Of a stretch of DNA of 64,000 nucleotides, positions 45,573 to 53,483 are shown in pieces. The notes beneath the pieces were generated by a model. That model was not told the DNA's origin and ran no database searches. It saw nothing but the letters and a program-made list of their open reading frames with translations. The position numbers were made by a program, and so were the translations under genes. The DNA lies in NCBI RefSeq assembly GCF_000423485.1, contig NZ_AUIB01000006.1, positions 62,001 to 126,000 of the forward strand, written 5' to 3'. Within the stretch, counting starts at the first letter, position 1. Every line of letters begins with the position of its first letter. The stretch is from Propionimicrobium lymphophilum DSM 4903. GTDB lineage: Bacteria > Actinomycetota > Actinomycetes > Propionibacteriales > Propionibacteriaceae.

Positions 45573-48485
45573 ATGGATCGGTTGAATACTGCCGCGGGCG
45601 AATTCGCCAGGCTCGGCTTCGTAAACGTGTCGGCTGCGATAAAACTTTTTTTCGACGAAGTCGTCGACGTGCTTCCGCAAGTTAGCTTCGACCCGGGCGA
45701 AATCGCGCTTGGCGCGGTGCCCGATTTGGCTCTGGCGGGTGTCGCGGCCCTTGCCCAAACTGCCCCAGAAAAGCTCCGTGAGGTCTGGCAGGACGATGGT
45801 GCACGATCCCGGCTGATCGCCGTGTTGGGCGGAAGTGAGGCGCTGAATCTTCATCTTCGCGCGCACCCCGACCAGCTAGACGCATTTTTCGTCGAACCGG
45901 TCAGGTCCAAAAAGATCGCCGAGAGACTCGCAAAAACTGTAGCCACCGACGATGGCAGTCACGCCCCAATCGACAGGCTGAGGCTGGCCAACAAGTGGGA
46001 GCTGCTACGCATCGCGGCGCGCGACCTCATCGAGAAGGAGCCCCTGGAGATCCTCGAGGACGTGGCAGCAGAGCTGGCAGATCTTGCCGACGCGGTCGTC
46101 GAGGGCGCCCTGGAGGTGGCGAAGGAATTTGTGCCCGACTGGGAGAAGGTCAGGCTGGGTGTCGTCGCCATGGGTAAGTGCGGCGGTCAGGAACTCAATT
46201 ACCTTTCTGACGTAGACGTTATCTTCGTCGCTGAACCTGCCGGCGATGCCTCCGTGAGCGAGGCGATGCAGATCGCCAGCAAATGGGCGGGGGCGGCGTC
46301 GAGGGTCTGCTCTGAGTTCACTAGCACCGGATCGATCTGGCAGTTGGACGCTGCGCTTCGTCCCGAGGGCAAGTCGGGGCCGCTGGTTCGCACCCTGGAG
46401 TCGTGCCAGGCCTACTACGAAAAATGGGCGGAAAATTGGGAATTCCAGGCCATGCTGAAGGCTCGTCCCCAAGCCGGCGACATGGATCTGGCCCAGAAAT
46501 TCTGCGACATCGTCTACGAAAAGGTTTGGCAGGCCGGCGGCCAAGAAAACTTCATTACCCAAATGCAGGCCATGCGCAAACGAGTGGTAGATAACATTCC
46601 CGAGCGCCATCGCTCGCGGGAAATTAAACTCGGTTCAGGTGGGCTGCGAGATGTCGAATTCACCGTCCAGCTTTTGCAGCTAGTCCACGGCCGGGCCGAT
46701 GAAAGGCTTCGCCAGAGGGGCACGCTGCCTGCGTTAAGGGCGCTCGTCGAACACGGCTACATCGGCAGGGTTGACGGTGCCATGCTCGAGCGCGCCTACA
46801 AATTCGCCAGGGTTTTAGAGCATCGTGAGCAGCTATTCAGGCTTCGCAGAACTCACCTGATGCCCATCGACGAGGAATCGCTGGGGCGGTTGGCCAGGCA
46901 GGTGGGTTCTGAATCTGGCAAGGCGCTGTTCGAGGATTGGAAGTCTTCAACTAGGACCGTCCTTCGCCTGCAGCAGAGGGTTTTCTATTCGCCGCTTTTG
47001 GATGCGGTGAGCAAGCTCAGCACGGATTCTCTGCGGCTTTCGGCGAAGGCCGCGCAAGACAGGCTGTGGGCGCTCGGCTTCTCGGACGCCAAGGCTGCGC
47101 TCGGCCATATCGAAGCGCTGACGGAGGGCTTCACCAGGGCCGCAGAGATCCAGCGGCAGCTGCTGCCAGCCATGCTGCAGTGGTTCAGCGAGGGCCCGAA
47201 CCCGGATCTTGGCATTTTGTCGTTCCGCAGACTGAGCGAGGACATGGGCAAGACGAGCTGGTATCTGCGAGCGCTGCGCGACGAAGGTTCCATGGCGGAA
47301 CGACTCGCTAAGATTCTCTCGGCAAGCCGGTACGCCAGTGATTTGCTGCGCAGGGACGCCTCGATGGTTCAATTCTTGTCGGACGATTCTCTCTTGGTGC
47401 CGAGGGCGCGAGAGGATCTCGTCTCGTCGATGCTGATGGCGGCGAATCGGCATCGCAAGCCGGAGGATTCTGCCGCAGCCGTTCGTGCGCTGCGCAGGAG
47501 GGAGCTGTTCAGGCTTGCGGTCGGTGACGTCTTGGGCATTATCGACCTTGAGGCTCTCGGTCGCGGGTTGTCCGATCTCGCTGACGCCACGATCGAGGCC
47601 GCCCTTGACATTGCTAGGCGGGTCGAGGACGTCGACGTACCGATAGGCATTGTCGCCATGGGACGCTGGGGCGGTGGGGAGCTGAGCTACGCTTCAGACG
47701 TTGATGCCATGGTGGTGGTCGGCAACGATGCCGACAGCGAACAGATTTCTGCCGCCGGCAGGGTAATCGCGACCGCGCGCAAGATACTTAATGCGCCCGG
47801 CCCCGACCCGTCGCTGGAGATCGACCTTGGGCTTCGTCCCGAGGGTAGAAAAGGCGCGATGGTGCGCACTGTGGGCAGCTATCAGGCCTACTACGACAAG
47901 TGGAGCGACACTTGGGAGGCGCAGGCGTTGGTCCGGGCCAGATACGGCGCGGGCGACGAGGCCTTGGTCGACGAACTGCTGCAGTTCATCAACCCACTCA
48001 GGTGGCCGGAAGGTGGGCTGAGCGACAAGCAAGTGACGGCGATCCGCAAGCTGAAGGCAAGAATGGAGACCGAGCGTGCGGGTCGAAACGCCCAGCGAAA
48101 CTTGAAGCTTGGGCCAGGTGGGTTGAGCGACGTCGAGTGGACGGTTCAACTCATCCAGATGCAAAAGGCCGCCGAGGTGGAAGAGCTCAGGGCGACGGGT
48201 ACGCTGCCTGCGCTGCAAGCCGCGACAGACGCCGGACTGGTAGATCCTGATGATGCACACCATCTCGCCGAGGCCTGGACGTTGGCTTCCGAACTTCGAA
48301 ATAGCGCGATGCTAGTACGGGGCAGGGCTTCGGATCTCCTTCCCGGCGACTACCGAGATATCGCAGCCATGGGCATGCTCCTGGGCTACGGGCGAGGCGA
48401 GTCGTCCACGCTCATCGGGAAGTGGGAACGCACGGCTAGGCTCGCAGATAAGGTCGTCGAGCGAGAGTTCTGGGGTAGAAAGTGA
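45573..48485 (+). CDS. glnE: Bifunctional glutamine-synthetase adenylyltransferase/deadenylase
   Basis: Controls GlnA1 by adding AMP to, or removing it from, its regulatory Tyr according to nitrogen status. The 970 residues hold two nucleotidyltransferase repeats: MGKCGGQELNYLSDVDVIF (about 203-221) for the deadenylase half and MGRWGGGELSYASDVDAMV (about 695) for the adenylylating half. Each is followed by the GlnD-type helical domain (KLGSGGLRDVEFTVQ; KLGPGGLSDVEWTVQ). AAGGGAAAG precedes ATG 45573. No PII gene is present in the window. The stop overlaps the next gene by GTGA. Confidence 0.96.
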   Translation: MDRLNTAAGEFARLGFVNVSAAIKLFFDEVVDVLPQVSFDPGEIALGAVPDLALAGVAALAQTAPEKLREVWQDDGARSRLIAVLGGSEALNLHLRAHPDQLDAFFVEPVRSKKIAERLAKTVATDDGSHAPIDRLRLANKWELLRIAARDLIEKEPLEILEDVAAELADLADAVVEGALEVAKEFVPDWEKVRLGVVAMGKCGGQELNYLSDVDVIFVAEPAGDASVSEAMQIASKWAGAASRVCSEFTSTGSIWQLDAALRPEGKSGPLVRTLESCQAYYEKWAENWEFQAMLKARPQAGDMDLAQKFCDIVYEKVWQAGGQENFITQMQAMRKRVVDNIPERHRSREIKLGSGGLRDVEFTVQLLQLVHGRADERLRQRGTLPALRALVEHGYIGRVDGAMLERAYKFARVLEHREQLFRLRRTHLMPIDEESLGRLARQVGSESGKALFEDWKSSTRTVLRLQQRVFYSPLLDAVSKLSTDSLRLSAKAAQDRLWALGFSDAKAALGHIEALTEGFTRAAEIQRQLLPAMLQWFSEGPNPDLGILSFRRLSEDMGKTSWYLRALRDEGSMAERLAKILSASRYASDLLRRDASMVQFLSDDSLLVPRAREDLVSSMLMAANRHRKPEDSAAAVRALRRRELFRLAVGDVLGIIDLEALGRGLSDLADATIEAALDIARRVEDVDVPIGIVAMGRWGGGELSYASDVDAMVVVGNDADSEQISAAGRVIATARKILNAPGPDPSLEIDLGLRPEGRKGAMVRTVGSYQAYYDKWSDTWEAQALVRARYGAGDEALVDELLQFINPLRWPEGGLSDKQVTAIRKLKARMETERAGRNAQRNLKLGPGGLSDVEWTVQLIQMQKAAEVEELRATGTLPALQAATDAGLVDPDDAHHLAEAWTLASELRNSAMLVRGRASDLLPGDYRDIAAMGMLLGYGRGESSTLIGKWERTARLADKVVEREFWGRK

Positions 48486-49222
48486 AGATTTTGGTGCTCG
48501 GCGGAGCAAGTCAGATCGGGGTCGCGATAGCTAAACGGGCGGCGAAGGGCTCGCCAAGCACGGCGATCTTGGCTGCGCGCCCAGGATCTAGCCACATCGA
48601 ACAGGCGGTGGCGCAACTCAAGGCGAGCTCGATCGAAGTCGAGACGATCGATTTCGATGCCACCGATATTGCCTCGCACCCCAAGGTGATCTGGGAAGCT
48701 TTCAAGACTCGAGTCGATCTCGCCGTCGTCGCGTTCGGTGTGCTGGGCGACGAAGAAACCTGGCGAGACCACTCGGAGACGGTCCAACTCGCACAGGTGA
48801 ATTTCACCGCGGCGCTGAGCGTTGGCGCGCTGCTCGCAGAGGCGATGAAGGCCCAAGAAAAAATTGCTGGTAGCAGGGGAAAGATCGTCGCGATCAGCTC
48901 GGTAGCAGGGGAGCGTGTTCGTCGTTCCAACTTCGTGTACGGCGCAACCAAGGCCGGCATGGACGCGTACTACCGAAAGCTCGGGGACGCACTTGGTGAC
49001 GACATTCAGGTTCTAGTCGTGCGCCCTGGAGCCGTCTCGACCCGAATGGTCTCTGGGCGCAAGCAGGTGCCGCTCACCTCCTCGCCCGAGCACGTCGCAG
49101 ATCGTGTCGTCGACGCGCTGAAAAAGAACAAGCGTATGATTCGAGTGCCAAGGATATTCGGCGCTGTGATGACAGTGTTCAAGCTGATTCCTGACGCGAT
49201 CGCCCGCCGGTTCGGGTTGTAA
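48482..49222 (+). CDS. Short-chain dehydrogenase, DprE2-like
   Basis: NAD(P)-dependent SDR of 246 residues. The Rossmann start VLGGASQIGVAIAKR has a GxSxIG-type loop; the catalytic set is Ser in ISSVAGERVRRSN and Tyr/Lys in YGATKAG. VVAFGVLGDEE and the C-terminal half resemble decaprenylphosphoryl-2-keto-ribose reductase (DprE2), which with DprE1 makes the arabinan precursor of the cell wall. The DprE1 partner is not in the window, so the assignment is tentative. The start is GTG 48482 inside the glnE stop (GTGA), so it is translationally coupled to glnE. Confidence 0.7.
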   Translation: MKILVLGGASQIGVAIAKRAAKGSPSTAILAARPGSSHIEQAVAQLKASSIEVETIDFDATDIASHPKVIWEAFKTRVDLAVVAFGVLGDEETWRDHSETVQLAQVNFTAALSVGALLAEAMKAQEKIAGSRGKIVAISSVAGERVRRSNFVYGATKAGMDAYYRKLGDALGDDIQVLVVRPGAVSTRMVSGRKQVPLTSSPEHVADRVVDALKKNKRMIRVPRIFGAVMTVFKLIPDAIARRFGL

Positions 49223-49258
49223 ACCGCTCGATTCACTCGTCAATTCGGACAATAAAAA

Positions 49259-49293
49259 TTTATGCCCCCCGGCAGAGGGCCAGGAGGCATAAA
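49259..49293 (-). terminator. Intrinsic terminator of glnA
   Basis: On the minus strand TTTATGCC / GGCATAAA with an interrupted inner GGC/GCC stem is followed by TTTTTATT. It lies 17 nt beyond the glnA stop. Confidence 0.75.
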
Positions 49294-49309
49294 AGCTGAT
49301 CGAGATTAT

Positions 49310-50731
49310 TTAGATCTGGTAGTACAGCTCGAACTCGTAGGGGTGCGGACGCTGCTGCATGTCAGAGATCTCCCTGCGCTTCATCTTGATCCAGATGTCG
49401 ATGAGGTCTTCGGTGAAGACGTCACCGGCAAGCAGGAAATCGCGGTCCTTGTCGAGTGCGTCGAGCGCCTCGCCCAGCGACGCGGGAACCTGAGCGACCT
49501 GTTCGTGCTCCTCCGGAGGCAGCTCGTAGAGGTCTTTGTCGATCGGATCGTCAGGCTCGATGCGGTTCTGGATGCCGTCGATGCCGGCGAGCAAAATCGC
49601 TGCGAACGCCAAATACGGGTTCGCCGACGGGTCGGGGCAGCGGAACTCGACTCGTTTTGCCCTCGGGTCGGGGCCGGTCAGCGGGATGCGGATGCAGGCC
49701 GAACGGTTGGAGGCCGAGTAAACCAGGTTGACCGGTGCCTCGAAGCCCGGAACCAGGCGGCGATAACTGTTGATGCTCGGGTTGGTGAAGGCCAACAGCG
49801 CAGGGCCGTGTTTCAGCAGGCCGCCGATGTACCAGCGAGCAATGTCGGAAAGCTGACCGTAGCTGGTCTCGTCGAAGAACAGCGGCTTGCCGTCGGCCCA
49901 CAGCGAGCTGTGCACGTGCATGCCGGAACCGTTGTCGCCGAAAACAGGCTTGGGCATGAAGGTTACGGTCTTGCCAAGTTCCTTGCCGGCGTTCTTGGAG
50001 AGATACTTGAAAAGCATCATGTTGTCCGCGCTCTTCAGCAGCTCGTCGAAGCGCCAGTTGATCTCGGCCTGGCCGGCGGCGCCAACCTCGTGGTGTGAAC
50101 GCTCGATCTTCAGGCCCGCGGCCTGGCAGAGTTGAACCATGTAGTCGCGCAAGTCACCGTAGTGGTCGGCGGGTGCAACGGGGAAGTAGCCGCCCTTCTG
50201 GCGAACCTTGTAACCCAGGTTGCCGCGCTCCTCGACGCGTGCCGAGTTCCAGCCTGCGGACTCGGAATCGACCGAGTAGAAGGAGGTGTGCCCGTTGTTT
50301 TCGTAGCGCACGTCGTCGAAAACGTAGAACTCGGCTTCAGGGGCAAGGTACGCGGTGTCTGCGATGCCGGTGGTCTTCAGGTAGTTCTGGGCCTTGCGGG
50401 CAACGTTTCGTGGGTCGCGGCTGAACGGTTCGGCGGTCAGCGGATCCTGCACGAAGAAGTTCATGACCAGCGTCTTAACCTTGCGGAACGGATCGATGTA
50501 GGCGGAATCCGTGTCGGGCAGCAGGGTCATGTCGGACTTGTCGATGGTCGCGAAGCCCTCCACCGACGAACCGTCGAAGGCTAATCCCTGCTCGAAAACT
50601 TTCTGGTCGATCTCGCTGGCGGGCACCGTGAAGTGCTGCATTACTCCGGGTAGATCACAGAAACGGACATCGACGTTTTCGATGTTCTCTTCCTTCAGAT
50701 ATGCCTGTAGTTCGTCGGCATTTTTGAACAT
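49310..50731 (-). CDS. glnA: Glutamine synthetase type I (GlnA1)
   Basis: Main ammonium-assimilating enzyme, a cytosolic dodecamer, 473 residues. Active-site blocks include [18 protein letters not shown], the [11 protein letters not shown] region and NRSACIRIP. The adenylylation target is Tyr402 in [10 protein letters not shown], the site modified by GlnE, encoded nearby. Start 50731 has GGAGGG 5 nt upstream; the longer frame to 50791 is unsupported. With glnA2 and glnE it forms a nitrogen-assimilation cluster. I see no clear GlnR or AmtR box upstream. Confidence 0.96.
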   Translation of the reverse strand: MFKNADELQAYLKEENIENVDVRFCDLPGVMQHFTVPASEIDQKVFEQGLAFDGSSVEGFATIDKSDMTLLPDTDSAYIDPFRKVKTLVMNFFVQDPLTAEPFSRDPRNVARKAQNYLKTTGIADTAYLAPEAEFYVFDDVRYENNGHTSFYSVDSESAGWNSARVEERGNLGYKVRQKGGYFPVAPADHYGDLRDYMVQLCQAAGLKIERSHHEVGAAGQAEINWRFDELLKSADNMMLFKYLSKNAGKELGKTVTFMPKPVFGDNGSGMHVHSSLWADGKPLFFDETSYGQLSDIARWYIGGLLKHGPALLAFTNPSINSYRRLVPGFEAPVNLVYSASNRSACIRIPLTGPDPRAKRVEFRCPDPSANPYLAFAAILLAGIDGIQNRIEPDDPIDKDLYELPPEEHEQVAQVPASLGEALDALDKDRDFLLAGDVFTEDLIDIWIKMKRREISDMQQRPHPYEFELYYQI

Positions 50732-50821
50732 AAACCCTCCATTGCTGGTTGCTAGGGGTAACGATAGTCGCCTAATACCGGCTAACGCCACATGAATGTT
50801 GCAGTTTTGGTTGCGACCTGG

Positions 50822-51343
50822 CTAGTCGAGAGCGGTGTGCATCCTGATCAGACGCAGGTGGTTGCCTTTTTGATCTCCAACCTCTTCGTGTGCGCCATCG
50901 GGTGCCCAGCCGGTTTCCGTCAGCCAGGTGCGCAACTCGTCGTCTGTGCTCGGAATCCACCAGGTTGCACGTTCGAAGCCGTCAATTCGTAGGGTGTCGA
51001 CGACGGCGTGCAGCAGCCGGTCTGCGTGGCCGTCTTCCTCGATGACTCGAAATTCTGTGACAACAGCGTCGGAGTCCTCGGAATCAGGATCGTCGGCGGG
51101 GCCGATGGCCGCGAAACCTGCTACGACTTCGCCTGCGAGAGCCACCAGCACCCTGTAGGTGGCAAGCGGGGGAGTGGAGATCGCCTTTCGCCAGGCCTCC
51201 TGCATCTCTTCTAGGTTCAAATTTGCAGATGCCGCAGCTAGCCGGGAATCGGAGCGCATTTGCGCGAGTTGGAGATCGGCGATCGCCGCGGCCTCTGAGG
51301 GCAGCGCGAGACGGACGCGGAAAGCTGATTCATTGTCTCTCAC
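50822..51343 (-). CDS. GNAT-family N-acetyltransferase
   Basis: A 173-residue protein with the GNAT layout: FRVRLALPSEAAAIADLQ at the start, a central beta strand pair (YRVLVALAGEVVAGFAAIG), and a C-terminal WWIPSTDDELRTWLTETGW with the typical late Trp/Gly. The acetyl-CoA loop is poorly conserved (DGHADRLLHAVVD in place of RGxGxA). The acyl acceptor is unknown. Divergent from rnj with about 80 nt between starts. Confidence 0.75.
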   Translation of the reverse strand: MRDNESAFRVRLALPSEAAAIADLQLAQMRSDSRLAAASANLNLEEMQEAWRKAISTPPLATYRVLVALAGEVVAGFAAIGPADDPDSEDSDAVVTEFRVIEEDGHADRLLHAVVDTLRIDGFERATWWIPSTDDELRTWLTETGWAPDGAHEEVGDQKGNHLRLIRMHTALD

Positions 51344-51408
51344 CCCGCCAGTCTAGGTGGGCTAGCTAGCTAAGTGTCGATTTAAGATGCGTCTTTTCTG
51401 AATGTTCG

Positions 51409-51414
51409 TAGAAT
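51409..51414 (+). promoter_or_regulatory. -10 box (TAGAAT) for leaderless rnj
   Basis: TAGAAT is 8 nt before ATG 51423, with no ribosome-binding site. Confidence 0.45.
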
Positions 51415-51422
51415 GAGTGTTG

Positions 51423-53102
51423 ATGAATGCTCTAAAACTTCCTCCCAAGCTTGAAGATAATCAACTTCGGATTATTCCGTTGGGCGGCCTCGGTGATGTC
51501 GGTCGCAACTGCACTTGTTTCGAAATCAACGGCAAAATTTTGATCGTCGATTGTGGTGTCCTCTTCCCCGAAGATCGGCAGCCAGGCGTTGATTTGATCT
51601 TGCCGGGAATCGACTATCTGAATGAACGCATGGAGGACATCGTTGCGATCGTCCTCACTCACGGCCACGAGGATCACATCGGTGGCGTGCCGTACTTGCT
51701 GCGCAGGCGTCCTGACATCCCCCTTTATGGCTCCAAGCTGACGCTGGCTCTGGTCGATTCCAAACTGCGTGAACACCGGATCAAAGGGGCCCGCCCGCAC
51801 ACCATCCGTGAGGGCGACACCGTGCATGTCGACGGTTACGACCTGGAATTTTTGGCCGTCAACCACTCGATTCCGGACGCGCTCGCGGTGCATATCTCCA
51901 CTGCCGCAGGCACGGTTCTTGTGACCGGCGACTTCAAGATGGATCAGCTCCCGCTCGACGGGCGCATCACGGACCTTCGCGGCTTTGGCCGACTAGGCTC
52001 AAACGGCGTCGACGTGTTCATGGCCGACTCGACCAACGCAGAGGTGCCCGGCTTCACCCGCAGCGAGCGCGACCTGATGCCGGCGCTGGAGAAGGTCTTC
52101 GCCGAAAGCCGTCAAAAGCTGATCGTTGCCTGTTTCGCCTCGCACGTTCACCGCGTCCAGCAGGTGATGGATTTGGCCGTTGAGCACGGTCGCAAGGTTG
52201 CTTACGTTGGCCGTTCGATGGTCAAGAACATGGGCATCGCGGCCGAGCTCGGCTATCTGAAGGTGCCGGGCGGGACGCTGATCGAGCTAAAAGACATCGA
52301 TAAATATCGCGACGAAGAAGTAGTCGTTATCTGCACCGGTTCGCAGGGCGAGCCGTTGTCCGCGCTGAGCCGAATTGCTAACCGCGAGCACCCGGTTCTG
52401 GAGGTCGGTCCAGGCGATACTGTGCTGCTGGCCAGCTCGCTGATTCCTGGCAACGAGAACGCCGTGTCGAGAGTTATCAATGGGCTCACCAAGCTTGGCG
52501 CGAACGTCGTGCACAAGGGCAACGCGTTCGTGCACGTTTCTGGACACGCCTGCGCTGGCGAGCTGCTTTACGCCTACAACATGGTGCAGCCGAAGAACGC
52601 CATCCCGATTCACGGTGAGCCGCGCCACCTGCACGCTAACGCTCAGCTCGCCATCGCCACCGGCGTGCCGGAGGACAACGTGATTGTTGCCGCCGACGGT
52701 GACGTCGTAGATCTGATCGACGGGAAGATCGTTTCCAGGGGAGAGATCGACGCGTCCTATATCTTCGTGGATGGCTCCACGGTGGGCGACATCAGCGAGT
52801 CGAGCCTCACAGATCGTCTGATCCTGGGCGAGGAGGGCTTCATCTCGGTGGTGGCTGCCGTCGATTTGCGCACGAGTTCGATAGTCGCGGGGCCAGACGT
52901 CTCGGCTCGAGGCTTCATCGAGGACTCGCACGTCTTCGACGAGGTCACCGAGCAGATTCGTGAAGGCATCCAGGACGCCCTCGACAAGGGCCAAGACGAC
53001 ACGTTCCGACTGCAGCAGATCGCCAGGAGAATCATTGGCAAGTGGGTTTCGCGTACTTACAGGCGTCGCCCTATGATTGTGCCGGTGGTTATCGCAATTT
53101 AG
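51423..53102 (+). CDS. rnj: Ribonuclease J
   Basis: 5'-3' exo- and endoribonuclease for mRNA decay and rRNA maturation. The metallo-beta-lactamase signature THGHEDHIGG, the further ligands NHSIPDA and VTGDFKMD, and the beta-CASP region with ASHVHRVQQ, CTGSQGEPLSALSRI and HVSGHA are intact. Length is 559 residues, the actinobacterial norm without a long extension. ATG 51423 is favoured by the TAGAAT box; GTG 51417 and TTG 51420 are in-frame alternatives. Confidence 0.95.
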   Translation: MNALKLPPKLEDNQLRIIPLGGLGDVGRNCTCFEINGKILIVDCGVLFPEDRQPGVDLILPGIDYLNERMEDIVAIVLTHGHEDHIGGVPYLLRRRPDIPLYGSKLTLALVDSKLREHRIKGARPHTIREGDTVHVDGYDLEFLAVNHSIPDALAVHISTAAGTVLVTGDFKMDQLPLDGRITDLRGFGRLGSNGVDVFMADSTNAEVPGFTRSERDLMPALEKVFAESRQKLIVACFASHVHRVQQVMDLAVEHGRKVAYVGRSMVKNMGIAAELGYLKVPGGTLIELKDIDKYRDEEVVVICTGSQGEPLSALSRIANREHPVLEVGPGDTVLLASSLIPGNENAVSRVINGLTKLGANVVHKGNAFVHVSGHACAGELLYAYNMVQPKNAIPIHGEPRHLHANAQLAIATGVPEDNVIVAADGDVVDLIDGKIVSRGEIDASYIFVDGSTVGDISESSLTDRLILGEEGFISVVAAVDLRTSSIVAGPDVSARGFIEDSHVFDEVTEQIREGIQDALDKGQDDTFRLQQIARRIIGKWVSRTYRRRPMIVPVVIAI

Positions 53103-53202
53103 TGTTGCGCGAGTTTTGCGTGAGCGCGCGATGCTGGATATGCTAGCCAGGTTGCGTCTTTAGGGGCGCCTCTAACTATCAATCGCTGCAAGGAGTGTTC
53201 CC

Positions 53203-53388
53203 ATGGCTGCCAGGTGTGAAATCTGCGGTAAGGGCCCGAGCTTTGGCCACAATGTGCCTTGGTCGAAGAAGAAGACGCCGCGGCGCTGGAACCCGAACAT
53301 CCAGCGTGTACGTGCGGTTGTCAACGGCACCCACAAGCGTCTGAACGCCTGCACTGGCTGCATCAAGGCCGGTCGCGTCACGCGCTAA
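53203..53388 (+). CDS. rpmB: 50S ribosomal protein L28
   Basis: A 61-residue large-subunit protein. It retains a zinc ribbon: CEIC near the start and CTGC near the end, so this is the zinc-dependent form. NVPWSKKKTPRRWNPN is typical. GGAGTG precedes ATG 53203. A near-perfect 16-bp palindrome (TTAGGGGCGCCTCTAA, 53160-53175) lies in its leader, after a plausible TATGCT -10 box. Confidence 0.95.
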   Translation: MAARCEICGKGPSFGHNVPWSKKKTPRRWNPNIQRVRAVVNGTHKRLNACTGCIKAGRVTR

Positions 53389-53401
53389 TTTTAAGCATTT
53401 G

Positions 53402-53433
53402 AAGGCCCATCCCTTTTGGGGTGGGCCTTTTGC
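53402..53433 (+). terminator. Intrinsic terminator of rpmB
   Basis: A 12-bp stem (AAGGCCCATCCC / GGGGTGGGCCTT) with a TTTT loop is followed by TTTTG. Confidence 0.85.
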
Positions 53434-53470
53434 TGTGCAGGAGACGTTAAAAATTGTCGGTGGGGCTGGC

Positions 53471-53476
53471 TAAAGT
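53471..53476 (+). promoter_or_regulatory. -10 box (TAAAGT) for leaderless recG
   Basis: TAAAGT is 7 nt before the GTG start of recG, with no ribosome-binding site. Confidence 0.5.
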
Positions 53477-53483
53477 TTAAGAC

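Noticed and set aside
49262-50098. Long plus-strand frame antisense to glnA
   Set aside because: Shadow of a conserved enzyme gene, rich in Arg/Val and without a start signal or family resemblance.
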